This document shows positions 24,771 through 33,264 of a DNA stretch of 64,000 nucleotides, in pieces (position 1 is the first letter of the stretch; every line of letters begins with the position of its first letter). The DNA lies in contig NZ_JAICDG010000003.1 of assembly GCF_022751215.1 (NCBI RefSeq), positions 868,001 through 932,000 of the forward strand, read 5' to 3'. The DNA is from Actinomadura terrae (lineage in GTDB: Bacteria; Actinomycetota; Actinomycetes; Streptosporangiales; Streptosporangiaceae). The position numbers and the translations under genes were made by a program. The notes under the pieces were generated by a model. The model made no database searches. It was not told the origin of the DNA and was given only the letters and a program-made list of their open reading frames with translations.

Positions 24771-25795
24771 GCAGTCCGCACAGCAGTGGTGTCGACAAGA
24801 TCTGGTTCACCCGCTGCCCGGTTCCGACCGCCAGCGGCCTCGCGCACAGGCGCGGCGGGCTGGCCGAGGCGTTCGCGCCGTTCGGGCTGGAGGTGGGCGT
24901 CCTTCAGGACGCCGAACCCGAGCTCGCCCGCCACCATTTCGACCACGACCTGCCCGGGCTGTTCCGCGAGGGCGGCAACGTCCCCGCGCTGGCCGCCCGC
25001 AGCGAGGGCGCGCCGACCAGGCTGATCGGGCTGACGTGGATCGAGGAGTGGCAGTCGGTCCTCGTCCGTCCCGGCTCGGGCATCGAAGGCCCGGAGGACC
25101 TGCGCGGCGCCCGCGTGGCGCTGCCCGGCTGGGCCCGGACCAGGGCGCAGAGCTTCCCGCGCGCGATGGCGCTGCACGGCATCAAGGGCGCGCTCACCCA
25201 GGGCGGCCTCACTCTGGACGACGTCACGTTCGTCGAGGTCGACGCCGACCTGTCGCCCTCGGTGGGACGTGACGCGCGCGGCGGACGCATCGCGTGGCCC
25301 GGCCTGGACGAACTCGCCCGCGGCGAGGTGGACGCCGTCTACGTCAAGGGCGCCCGCGCCGCCGAGCAGGCCGCCGCCCTCGACCTCGCCGTCGGCGTCG
25401 ACCTGGACGCCCACCCCGATCCGGCGACCCGCGTCAACAACGGCACGCCGCGGCCGATCACCGTGCACGAGCGGCTGCTGGACGAGCGGCCCGAGCTGGT
25501 GACCGCGTTCCTCGCCGCCACGCTGCGCGCGGCCGACTGGGCGGCCGCCGACCTGGACGGTGTGCGGGGCATCCTCGCCGGGGAGACCCGGTCGGGCGCG
25601 TCCGGCGTGCGCACCGCCTACCGCGACGGGTTCCACCGCACGCTGCGTCCCGACCTCTCGCAGGAACGGCTCGACCTGCTCGTGAAGCAGAAGGACTTCC
25701 TGCTCATCCACGGCTTCCTCGCCGCCGACGTGGACGTCGCGTCGTGGGCGGCGCACGAGCCGCTGCGCGAGGTCACCGAGAGGACGGCGGCATGA
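24767..25795 (+). CDS. DszB-like desulfinase (SsuA-fold, no signal peptide)
   Basis: 342 residues from GTG at 24767 (GTGA overlap with ssuB). It has the periplasmic-binding-protein fold but no export signal. Residues corresponding to the DszB (2-hydroxybiphenyl-2-sulfinate desulfinase) active site are kept: Cys17 in TRCPVP (DszB Cys27), His57 in HHFDHD (His60) and Arg67 in FREGGNVP (Arg70); the His-to-Arg distance of ten is the same as in DszB. The C-terminal LLVKQKDFLLIHGFL parallels the DszB end. It probably releases sulfite from a sulfinate made by the monooxygenases encoded next; the natural substrate is unknown. A cytoplasmic binding protein is the alternative. Confidence 0.72.
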   Translation: MSSPHSSGVDKIWFTRCPVPTASGLAHRRGGLAEAFAPFGLEVGVLQDAEPELARHHFDHDLPGLFREGGNVPALAARSEGAPTRLIGLTWIEEWQSVLVRPGSGIEGPEDLRGARVALPGWARTRAQSFPRAMALHGIKGALTQGGLTLDDVTFVEVDADLSPSVGRDARGGRIAWPGLDELARGEVDAVYVKGARAAEQAAALDLAVGVDLDAHPDPATRVNNGTPRPITVHERLLDERPELVTAFLAATLRAADWAAADLDGVRGILAGETRSGASGVRTAYRDGFHRTLRPDLSQERLDLLVKQKDFLLIHGFLAADVDVASWAAHEPLREVTERTAA

Positions 25796-26721
25796 CCCCG
25801 CCAGCGAGGTTCCTGGTCACGCTGCCGACGGCCGGGCCGGACGCGGTCCCGGCGCCGCTGCCGGAGTTCGTCACCGACACCCGCCAGGGCCGGTACGGGG
25901 CCTTCGACGCGATCGGCGAGGTGGGGCGCGCCGCCGAGGTCGTCGGCTTCGACGGGGTCGTCGCCCCCTTCGCGCCCGACGCGGAGGAGTCGCTGGTGGT
26001 GGTCGCGGGACTGCTGCGCCGCAACCGCTGGATCCACGGCGTCGCGGGCCTCCACCCGGGCATCGGGACCCCGGTGTACGCGGCCAAGCTGTCGGCGTCG
26101 CTGCAACGGTTCACCGGAGACCGGTTCGGCTGGTGGCCGGTCGTCGACCTCCCACCGGCGGCGGCGCGGGCGCACGGCGACTTCCTGGAGGGCCCGGACC
26201 GGTACGCCCGCGCCGACGAGTTCCTCACCATCGCCAAGGGCGTGTGGGCGCAGGAGGACTTCACCTACGAGGGCAGGTTCTTCCAGGTCCTCGCCGGGGG
26301 ATTCCAGGGGCCGCTGGCCGGACGGCGCTTCCCGGCCGTCCACCTGTCCGGCCTCTCCGCCGACGCCTTGGAGCTGTCCGCGAAGCACGCCGACGTCCAC
26401 GTCTTCGACGCGTCCGACGACCTCGACGCGCTCATCGCCGACCTGGGCGAGCGCGCCGCCGAGCACGGCCGGAGCGTCGCCTCCGGTCTGCGGCTGACCG
26501 TGGCGGCGCGCGAGGACGAGGACGAGGCGCGCGGCGTCCGGGCCGTCCCCGAGCACGCCCTCACCGGGTCGTTCGAGCAGGTCGCGGCGGAGTTGCGCGG
26601 CTATGCCGACCGGGGCGTGAGCACGTTCGTCCTGGAGCCGCCGCCGGACGTCGCAGAGATCTACCGGCTCGGGGAGCAGCTGCTGCCCCTCTTCGTTCGG
26701 GAGCACGCCCATGTCGATTGA
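25792..26721 (+). CDS. Short LLM-class flavin monooxygenase
   Basis: 309 residues, shorter than SsuD (about 380). Luciferase-like TIM-barrel signatures: GFDGVVAPF, TPVYAAKLSASLQRFTGDRFG, and GPDRYARADEFLTIAKGVW near the centre. The overall order resembles SsuD/DszA-type FMNH2-dependent enzymes that oxidise C-S compounds. It overlaps the DszB-like gene by four bases and the SsuD-like gene by eleven. It may act on a sulfone or sulfonate before the desulfinase step; inference from neighbourhood. Confidence 0.8.
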   Translation: MTPPARFLVTLPTAGPDAVPAPLPEFVTDTRQGRYGAFDAIGEVGRAAEVVGFDGVVAPFAPDAEESLVVVAGLLRRNRWIHGVAGLHPGIGTPVYAAKLSASLQRFTGDRFGWWPVVDLPPAAARAHGDFLEGPDRYARADEFLTIAKGVWAQEDFTYEGRFFQVLAGGFQGPLAGRRFPAVHLSGLSADALELSAKHADVHVFDASDDLDALIADLGERAAEHGRSVASGLRLTVAAREDEDEARGVRAVPEHALTGSFEQVAAELRGYADRGVSTFVLEPPPDVAEIYRLGEQLLPLFVREHAHVD

Positions 26722-27904
26722 CATCTACTGGCGCATCGGGACGCACGGCGACCAGCCGTCGCTGCGCCGCCGCCTGGTGACCCGCGGCGACTGGTCGCCG
26801 GGCGTGCCCGGCAGCATCACCCCGGGCCTCCGCGAGGGCAGGCCGGACGGGTACAGCCATCTGGACCACATGGCCGACGTCGCGCGCTCCACCGAACTGT
26901 CGGGGTTCGTCGGCGGGCTGCTGCCCTCGTTCCCCTTCACCGACGACCCCTGGGCGGCGGCCGCGAGCCTGGCGCGCGAGACCACCACCTACCGCTTCAT
27001 GATCGCCTTCCAGCCCGGTTTCCTGCACCCGGTGCAGGCGGCGCGGATGTCGGCGAGCCTCCAGCGCGCCACCGGCGGACGCGTCGTCTACAACATCATC
27101 TCCGGCGGCGGCGGCCCCGCCCAGCTGTGGTGGGGCGACAAGGTCGGCCACGACGACCGGTACGCCCGGACCTCGGAGTTCCTCGACGTCCTCAAGGCCG
27201 TGTGGGACGGCGGCCCGGTCACCCACCGCGGCCGCTTCTACCGGGTCGAGGGCGCGGGCCTGCCCGAGCGCCTCGCCGGGCAGCCCTTCCCCGAGATCTA
27301 CTTCTCCGGGTCGTCCAAGGCGGCGATCGAGGCCGCCGGGCGGCACGCCGACTACTACCTGTCGTGGCTGGAGCCGTTCCCCGCGCTGGCCGCCAAGTTC
27401 GACCAGGTCCGCGAGCACAGCGCCGCGATCGGCCGGTCGCCCCGGTTCGCGGTGCGCATCGACGTGCTGGCCCGCGAGACCGAGGACGAGGCGTGGGCGG
27501 AGATTCGCCGCGGCTGGCGGCACGTCGACCCCGAGCAGCTGCGGGGCCCCGAGTCCACCGGCGACTCGGTCGGCTGGCTGCGCAGCTCGCAGTTCATCGA
27601 CTGGCCGGTGCGCGAGCCCCGCGAGCTGGAGGCGAGCCCCAACGTGTGGGGCGGGTTCCACCTGCTGCGCGGCGGTCCCGCGTTCGGGCTGGTCGGCAGC
27701 TACGCGCAGGTCGCCGCCCGGCTCGACGAGCTGATCGCGCTCGGCGTGGACGCGTTCGTCCTCGCCGGCGTGCCGCACCTGGAGGAGGCGCGCCGCGTCG
27801 GCGAGAACGTCCTGCCCCTGCTGCGCGGCCGCCGGCCGGACGGCGCGCCCGGCACGTCCGTCCCCTCTCTCGAAACCCTCGAAGCGAAAGGATCCACCCG
27901 ATGA
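26711..27904 (+). CDS. ssuD: Alkanesulfonate monooxygenase, SsuD-like
   Basis: 397 residues. Family motifs: MSIDIYWRIG N-terminus, TTTYRFMIAFQPGFLHPVQAA, RVVYNIISGGGGPAQLWWGD, and YARTSEFLDVLKAVW. SsuD cleaves alkanesulfonates to aldehyde and sulfite with FMNH2 and oxygen, needing a separate flavin reductase; none is in this operon. Overlaps its neighbours by eleven and four bases. Confidence 0.87.
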   Translation: MSIDIYWRIGTHGDQPSLRRRLVTRGDWSPGVPGSITPGLREGRPDGYSHLDHMADVARSTELSGFVGGLLPSFPFTDDPWAAAASLARETTTYRFMIAFQPGFLHPVQAARMSASLQRATGGRVVYNIISGGGGPAQLWWGDKVGHDDRYARTSEFLDVLKAVWDGGPVTHRGRFYRVEGAGLPERLAGQPFPEIYFSGSSKAAIEAAGRHADYYLSWLEPFPALAAKFDQVREHSAAIGRSPRFAVRIDVLARETEDEAWAEIRRGWRHVDPEQLRGPESTGDSVGWLRSSQFIDWPVREPRELEASPNVWGGFHLLRGGPAFGLVGSYAQVAARLDELIALGVDAFVLAGVPHLEEARRVGENVLPLLRGRRPDGAPGTSVPSLETLEAKGSTR

Positions 27905-28806
27905 CCCGCGTCGGCTACTTCCCCCACAACAACTCGCTCTGGGTGCTGCGGCACCGGGGGATACTGGAGCGCTCGCTGCCGGACGTGGAGTGGGTGGACC
28001 TGCGGTCGCTTCCCGCGGGCGACCGTCCCGCGCCCACGGAGGGCCTGCCCTCCGTGCACGGCGACCACCTGTTCGACGGCGGCTACGACTTCATCGGCAC
28101 GGGCTCCACGCCGCCGGTCACCGCGCAGGCCCGCGGCCACGACATCGTCTACGTGGCGATCTCCGGGCCGCGGGTGGACAACGGGCGGCTGGTCTCCCTG
28201 CCCGGCTCCGGCATCGACTCCCCGGCCGACCTGGCGGGGAAGCGGGTCGCCCTCGGCCACGGCTCCTGGCAGACGACGCTGCTGCTGCTCGCGCTCGACC
28301 AGGCCGGGCTGACCTGGCGCGACATCGAACCGGTCGACGCGGGGAACGAGGGCGCGCAACTGCTCCTGGACGGCAAGGTCGACGCCTGGACCGGCAGCTA
28401 CCCCGCGCTCGCCGCGCTGGAGAGCGAGACGCAGCCGCGGACGCTGATCGAGACCGAGGGGCTGTTCAGCCACCGCTCGCTGTGGTTCACGCGGCGCGAC
28501 TTCGCCGTCCGGCACCGCGACACGCTCGCGGCCATCGTCGGGGCGTTGCAGGAGTCGGACGCCTGGATCCGCGCCAACCCCCGCGAGGCGGCCGCGCTGT
28601 TCGCCGCCGACGACGGCGGCGACCTCGACACGTGGGAGCACGCGCTGCGCGGCCGTCCGTTCGGGCTGCTCCCGGTCAGCGACGACTTCGTCGCCGAGCA
28701 GCAGCGGGCCGCCGACCTGCTGCACGCCAACGGCCTGATCGACCGGAAGATCACCGTCGCCGACGCCGTCCTCCCGGACCTGGCCGATCTGGTCGCCCGC
28801 GACTAG
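27901..28806 (+). CDS. SsuA-like binding-fold protein without signal peptide
   Basis: 301 residues. The sequence matches the SsuA/NMT1 binding fold (GYDFIGTGSTPPVTAQARGH, then SPADLAGKRVALGHGS, and LLLDGKVDAWTG) but starts directly with the first beta strand (MTRVGYFPHNNS) and has no lipobox or leader. The DszB Cys/His/Arg set is absent. It is either a cytoplasmic ligand-binding or enzymatic derivative or an exported protein with a lost signal. Last gene of the sulfur operon; overlaps ssuD by four bases and the convergent eamA gene by 56. Confidence 0.7.
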   Translation: MTRVGYFPHNNSLWVLRHRGILERSLPDVEWVDLRSLPAGDRPAPTEGLPSVHGDHLFDGGYDFIGTGSTPPVTAQARGHDIVYVAISGPRVDNGRLVSLPGSGIDSPADLAGKRVALGHGSWQTTLLLLALDQAGLTWRDIEPVDAGNEGAQLLLDGKVDAWTGSYPALAALESETQPRTLIETEGLFSHRSLWFTRRDFAVRHRDTLAAIVGALQESDAWIRANPREAAALFAADDGGDLDTWEHALRGRPFGLLPVSDDFVAEQQRAADLLHANGLIDRKITVADAVLPDLADLVARD

Positions 28807-29716
28807 CCGACGCGGGACGCACGACCAGCAGCACCCCGGCTCCGGCGACCGCCATGCCCGCGACGGTGCTCGCGGTGAGGCCCTGCCCGAGCAGCGGGAC
28901 GGCGAGCAGCGCGGTCGCCGGCGGCACCAGGTAGAGCAGGCTCGTCGCCACCCCGCCCGAGCCGCGCCGGAGCAGGACGAACAGGAGGATGAGGGCGCCG
29001 ATCGAGTTGACCGTCGCCAGCCACACCAGTGAGCCCAGGGCTTCGGCCGTCAGCGGCAGGCCGAGCCCGCCGTGGACGAGCGCGAGGGGGAAGCAGGTGA
29101 GGGCGGCGCCGATCAACTGGATCGTCGTCCCGGTGCGGAGATCGACGGAGTGGCCGAACCGTTTCTGGTAGAGCGTTCCGGCGGCCAGCCCGACCAGCGC
29201 CACGCCCGTGAGCGCGTACCCGGTGAGCCGGCCGCCGGCGGCCAGCCGCTCGCTCACCGAGAGGGCCACCCCGGTCAGGCCGAGCCCGAGCCCCGCCCAC
29301 TGGCGCCGGGTCAGCCGTTCGGAGAACAGCGGAACCGCGATCGCGGCCACGATGAGGGGGCAGGCACTGAGGATCAGGGCGGACGTCCCGGCGGGGACGC
29401 CGCGTCCCAACCCCAGGAAGACACCGCCGAGCTGCACCGTTTGCAGCAGCGTCCCGGCGACGAGGAGGTGGCCCCAGACGCGGCGGCCGGACGGCCACGG
29501 TGCCCGGGTGGCCAGGGCGAACGAGCCGAGGACGAGGGCGGCGAGCAGGAAGCGCCAGGCCACCAGGGCGAGCGAGTGGCTGCTGCGCGCGCCGATGGAC
29601 CCCGCGACGTAACCGCTGCTCCAGACGGGGACGAACGCGACCTGGACCGCGACCGTCGAGAGGCGTCCGGGCGGACGCCGGTCCGCCCCTCCCGCCCGAC
29701 CCGGATACCCCCTCAA
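28751..29716 (-). CDS. EamA/DMT-superfamily exporter
   Basis: 321 residues with about ten hydrophobic segments, two EamA repeats (VWSSGYVAGSIG and WRFLLAALVLGSFAL in the first; LYLVPPATALLAVPLLGQ in the second). It probably exports a small metabolite such as an amino acid or thiol compound. The best start is TTG at 29716, 14 bases after the stop of the ATPase gene, so it is likely the last gene of the second ssu operon; the ribosome-binding site is poor and translational coupling is inferred. The 3' end overlaps the sulfur operon 1 end. Confidence 0.8.
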   Translation of the reverse strand: MRGYPGRAGGADRRPPGRLSTVAVQVAFVPVWSSGYVAGSIGARSSHSLALVAWRFLLAALVLGSFALATRAPWPSGRRVWGHLLVAGTLLQTVQLGGVFLGLGRGVPAGTSALILSACPLIVAAIAVPLFSERLTRRQWAGLGLGLTGVALSVSERLAAGGRLTGYALTGVALVGLAAGTLYQKRFGHSVDLRTGTTIQLIGAALTCFPLALVHGGLGLPLTAEALGSLVWLATVNSIGALILLFVLLRRGSGGVATSLLYLVPPATALLAVPLLGQGLTASTVAGMAVAGAGVLLVVRPASASRGRPDRPGPGGRRRRR

Positions 29717-29730
29717 GGACAGGCGCCGCT

Positions 29731-30462
29731 CTAGGAGAGGGCGTCGTCCGGGGTGGCCGGGACGCGCAGGAGGGTCAGGAGGCGGCGGCGCAGGGCGGCG
29801 AAGCCGGGGGCGTCCACGGCCCGGGGATGGTCCAGGTCGACGCCGATCGCCTCGACGATGCGGCCGCCGTCCAGGACCAGGAGGCGGTCGGAGAGCAGGA
29901 TCGCCTCATCGACGTCGTGGGTCACCAGGAGCGCCGCGAACCCGTGGGCGGCGCGAAGGCGGGTGAAGAGGGCCTGCATCTTCAGCCGGTTGAGCGCGTC
30001 CAGGGCGCCGAACGGCTCGTCCAGCAGGAGCAGTTCGGGCCGGCGGACCAGGGCGCGGGCGATCGCGACCCGCTGGGACTGGCCGCCGGACAGCTCGGCG
30101 GGCCAGGCGTCGCCGCGATCGGCCAGGCCGACCTCGGCGAGCGCGGCGGCGGCGCGGGACGCGGCCTCCCCGGTGCGGACGCCCAGAGCCACGTTCGCCG
30201 CCACCCGCTTCCACGGGAGGAGGCGGTGCTCCTGGAACACCACGGCACGCGAGGCGGGCACCGACACGGTCCCGGACGCCTCGTCGTCGAGCCCGGCCAG
30301 GATGCGCAGCAGCGTGCTCTTGCCCGAGCCGCTGGCGCCGAGCAGCGCGACCACCTCGCCGCGGTCGATGGCCAGGTCGACCCCGTCCAGGACGGTCGTG
30401 CCGCCGAACGAGCGGCGCACCCCGGCGGCCTCGACTAGGCGGCTCGCAGTCCGCGTCGCCAT
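29731..30462 (-). CDS. ssuB: ABC transporter ATP-binding protein, SsuB-like (second set)
   Basis: 243 residues from ATG at 30462. Walker A GASGSGKST, Q-loop region VFQEHRLLPWKR, signature LSGGQSQR, Walker B LLLDEPFGALD, H-loop VTHDVDEA: a complete sulfonate/nitrate-type ATPase. The start lies 28 bases inside the upstream permease gene. Works with the permease and lipoprotein genes upstream. Confidence 0.88.
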   Translation of the reverse strand: MATRTASRLVEAAGVRRSFGGTTVLDGVDLAIDRGEVVALLGASGSGKSTLLRILAGLDDEASGTVSVPASRAVVFQEHRLLPWKRVAANVALGVRTGEAASRAAAALAEVGLADRGDAWPAELSGGQSQRVAIARALVRRPELLLLDEPFGALDALNRLKMQALFTRLRAAHGFAALLVTHDVDEAILLSDRLLVLDGGRIVEAIGVDLDHPRAVDAPGFAALRRRLLTLLRVPATPDDALS

Positions 30463-31193
30463 GCCAGCAGCCTCCTCTCTCCCATCCGCAGGGCCAGGTC
30501 CGACAGCAGGCCGAGCAGCGCGTACACCAGCAGGCCCAGCACCACGACCTCGGTCTGGGAGAACTCGCGCGCCTCCATCATCATGAAGCCGAGCCCGCTC
30601 TGCCCGTTGACCTGCTCGCCGACGACCAGGCTCAGCCACCCGGCGGAGAACGCCAGCCGCAGCCCGAGGAACAGCGAGGGCATCGCCCCGGGCAGCACCA
30701 CGTGCCGGACGCGTTCCGACCAGGTCAGCCCGCAGGTGCGGGCGGCCTCGACCAGCCGCTCGTCGATGTCGCGGATGCCGGCGTAGGTGTTGAGGTAGAT
30801 CGGGAAGAACGCGCCCAGCGCCACCAGCGTGACCTTCAGCGACTCCCCGATGCCCAGCCAAATGATCAGCAGCGGGACCAGGCCGAGGTGCGGCAGCATC
30901 CGGGCCGCCTGGACGGTCGGGTCGACCAGGTCGTCGCCGGCGCGCACCAGCCCCGCGATCGCGCCGAGGACCAGCGCGACCGTGCCGCCGATCAGCAGCC
31001 CGAGCACGGCCCGTTGCAGCGAGTCGAGCAGCGAGGCCCCGAGCGTGCCGTCCCGGGACAGCCGCCACGCCGCCTCCAGCACCGCACTGGGCGGGGGCAG
31101 CTTGTCCGGGGCCAGGACGCCCGCGCGCGCCGTCCCCTCCCAGACCGCCAGCAGCATGATCGGCGTGGTCAGCCGCCGGACCCGGAGGCTCAC
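30435..31193 (-). CDS. ssuC: ABC transporter permease, SsuC-like (second set)
   Basis: 252 residues from GTG at 31193, which overlaps the stop of the receptor gene (GTGA). About six membrane segments; EAA loop EAARTCGLTWSERVRHVVLP. The first segment (TPIMLLAVWEG) follows a short basic start. Pairs with the adjacent SsuA- and SsuB-like proteins. Confidence 0.86.
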   Translation of the reverse strand: MSLRVRRLTTPIMLLAVWEGTARAGVLAPDKLPPPSAVLEAAWRLSRDGTLGASLLDSLQRAVLGLLIGGTVALVLGAIAGLVRAGDDLVDPTVQAARMLPHLGLVPLLIIWLGIGESLKVTLVALGAFFPIYLNTYAGIRDIDERLVEAARTCGLTWSERVRHVVLPGAMPSLFLGLRLAFSAGWLSLVVGEQVNGQSGLGFMMMEAREFSQTEVVVLGLLVYALLGLLSDLALRMGERRLLAWRRGLRAA

Positions 31194-32140
31194 CTGAAGA
31201 TCCCCGAGTACCGCTCGTCCACCCGGGCCCTCATGTCGACCTTGCCGGGGATCAGGTCCAGCCCGGCGAATCCGTCCGCGATCCTCTGCAACTCGGCGCC
31301 TACGGTGGCGTCCACGGGGGCGAGCGGCTGCGCGCTGCGGGCCAGCGCCCGCCGGGTGGCGTCCTCGGGGATCTTCAGCTCCGGGGCCAGGACCCTCGCG
31401 CGGTCCGCCGGGTTGGCGCGCCCCCAGTCGGTCACCCGCCGGTACTGTTGCAGGAACCCGGTGAGCTGCTCGGCCTTCTCCTTCAGCGCCTCGGGCGAGA
31501 CCAGGACGTACTCGCGGTTGTTGGCGAGCCCGCTCGCGTCCGCGAGGACTCTCACCCCGGGCCGCTCGGCCAACGCGAAGTACGGGTCCCAGATGATCCA
31601 GGCGTCGATCCGGTCGTTGTCGAACGCGGGCCGCCCCTCGGCCGGTTTGAGGTACCGGATCTGGACGTCCTCGGCCGTCATCCCGTTGGACTCCAGCAGC
31701 CGGAGCAGCAGCCAGTGCACGTTGGAGCCCTTGTTGAGCCCGATCGTCCTGCCCTTGAGGTCCCGGAACGACCGGAACCCCCTGCTCTCCTTCACCAGCA
31801 CCGCCTCGCCCCTGGGGACGGGCGCCGAGGTGCCGATGATCTTGAAGTCGACGCGCCCGGCCGCCGCGAAGATCGGCGGGGCCTCGCCGACCTGGCCGAT
31901 GTCGACCGATCCGGCCTTGAGCGCCTCGGTGAGCGCCGGACCGCTCTCGAACAGCGACCATTTCGTCCCCGGCGGCGCCGCGTTCCGCGCCTTGAGCAGG
32001 CTGAGCCCGCCGAACCGCTGGTAGCCGACGCGCAGCGCCCCACCGGACGCCCCGGCCTCCCGCTCACCCCCGCACGCGGTGAGCGCGCCCGATCCGAGCA
32101 GCAGGAAGAGCCCGGTGAGGGCGGCGATGATGCGGCGCAT
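31190..32140 (-). CDS. ssuA: ABC substrate-binding lipoprotein, SsuA-like (second set)
   Basis: 316 residues with lipoprotein signal (MRRIIAALTG, lipobox ALTAC, Cys23). Typical SsuA features: LRVGYQRFGGLSLLKARN, VDIGQVGEAPPIFAAAG, FRDLKGRTIGLNKGSNVHW, DRIDAWIIWDPY. The last matches the aliphatic-sulfonate receptors closely. First gene of the second ssu operon; the AT-rich promoter region is at 32150-32210. Confidence 0.88.
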   Translation of the reverse strand: MRRIIAALTGLFLLLGSGALTACGGEREAGASGGALRVGYQRFGGLSLLKARNAAPPGTKWSLFESGPALTEALKAGSVDIGQVGEAPPIFAAAGRVDFKIIGTSAPVPRGEAVLVKESRGFRSFRDLKGRTIGLNKGSNVHWLLLRLLESNGMTAEDVQIRYLKPAEGRPAFDNDRIDAWIIWDPYFALAERPGVRVLADASGLANNREYVLVSPEALKEKAEQLTGFLQQYRRVTDWGRANPADRARVLAPELKIPEDATRRALARSAQPLAPVDATVGAELQRIADGFAGLDLIPGKVDMRARVDERYSGIFR

Positions 32141-32174
32141 GGGTCCACGCTCCTTGCCGATCGGATCAGCACGA

Positions 32175-32184
32175 AAATATAGGA
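32175..32184. promoter_or_regulatory. Shared AAATATAGGA motif, ssu operon 2 promoter
   Basis: This decamer also occurs at 21858-21867 within the operator of sulfur operon 1. Read on the minus strand it gives CCTATATTT with TATATT as a likely -10 about 35 bases before the ssuA ATG at 32140. A full palindrome is not present here. Confidence 0.4.
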
Positions 32185-32327
32185 CAAAACCGATCAGTTG
32201 ACTAGGTTATTGGGTCGCTCGGCTTGGGCCTGCTCCCCGGCCGTCGCGCCCTCCGGGATCGACCGCCTCGGGCGCGCGGCCATCCTGGACCCGCCGGATG
32301 CCTGGACCTCGACCCCCGGGGCATGCC

Positions 32328-32333
32328 TATTAT
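32328..32333 (+). promoter_or_regulatory. -10 element of a leaderless promoter
   Basis: TATTAT ends six bases before the ATG at 32340, and no ribosome-binding site precedes that codon. This is the spacing of actinobacterial leaderless transcripts whose first base is the start codon. Confidence 0.5.
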
Positions 32334-32339
32334 TTCGAT

Positions 32340-33251
32340 ATGGAATTGGGGGAAACTGACCCGCGGGTCGCCGCTCTGCTGCCGCGCCCGGACCGTTCGG
32401 TCGTCGCCGTGGAACCGCCGGGTGACGGCGACGGGTACTGGGCTGGAGCGCCCAGCGCCGTCGAGAGCGAGGGGTGGATCTACCTGGCGTACCGGTTGCG
32501 GCGGCCCATCGGGAAGGGCCGCGGCTACGCGGTGGTGGTCGCCCGCTCCGCCGATGGCGAGCGCTTCGAGCCGCTGGTCACGATCGGCAAGGACGCCATG
32601 GAGGCCGAATCCCTGGAGCGGCCCGCCCTCGTCCGGACCGCCGAGGGAACGTGGCGGCTCTACCTGAGCTGCGCCACGCCGGGAACCAAGCACTGGCGCG
32701 TGGAGGTGCTCCAGGCCGCCGCCCCGGACCGGTTCAGCGCCCGCGACCGGCGGGTCGTCCTGCCCGGCGACGAGAAGACGGGCGTGAAGGATCCGGTGAT
32801 CGTCCGGCACGGCGGCCGCTGGCACCTGTGGGCCTCATGCCATCCGCTGGCCGACGCGGCCGAGGCCGACCAGATGACCACCGAGTACGCCACCAGCGCC
32901 GACGGGCTGGAATGGATCTGGCACGGGACGGCTCTCAGCCCCCGGCCGGGCGAGTGGGACGCCCGGGGCGTGCGGGTCAGTGCGGTGCGCTTCGCGCCCG
33001 ACGGGATCGTGGCGGCCTATGACGGCCGGGCCAGCGCGGCCGAGAACTTCGAGGAGCGCACCGGCTTCGCCCTCGGCGACGACCCCGCCGCGCTCTCGGC
33101 CGTCGGATCCGCCCCGTGGGCGTCCTCGTCCCACCACGGCGGCGGGTTCCGCTACCTGGACGCCCTCACCACTCAGGACGGTCGCCTCCGTCTGTTCTAC
33201 GAGGTGACTCGTGCGGACGGAGCGCACGAGCTGCGTACCGAGTTGCGCTGA
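32340..33251 (+). CDS. Glycosidase-like beta-propeller protein
   Basis: 303 residues, no signal peptide. The pattern of blade-like segments (APSAVESEGWIYLAYRLRRP, RPALVRTAEGTWRLYLSC, KDPVIVRHGGRWHLWAS, YATSADGLEWIWHGTAL) matches five-bladed propellers of the GH43/GH130-like superfamily. The specific family and catalytic residues cannot be assigned with confidence; KDPVI and EYATS hold plausible acids. The start is set at 32340 by a leaderless-type -10; an in-frame ATG at 32298 has no better signal. It is divergent from the second ssu operon and convergent with the sulfotransferase. Confidence 0.65.
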   Translation: MELGETDPRVAALLPRPDRSVVAVEPPGDGDGYWAGAPSAVESEGWIYLAYRLRRPIGKGRGYAVVVARSADGERFEPLVTIGKDAMEAESLERPALVRTAEGTWRLYLSCATPGTKHWRVEVLQAAAPDRFSARDRRVVLPGDEKTGVKDPVIVRHGGRWHLWASCHPLADAAEADQMTTEYATSADGLEWIWHGTALSPRPGEWDARGVRVSAVRFAPDGIVAAYDGRASAAENFEERTGFALGDDPAALSAVGSAPWASSSHHGGGFRYLDALTTQDGRLRLFYEVTRADGAHELRTELR

Positions 33252-33264
33252 CCGGTCCCGTGTC

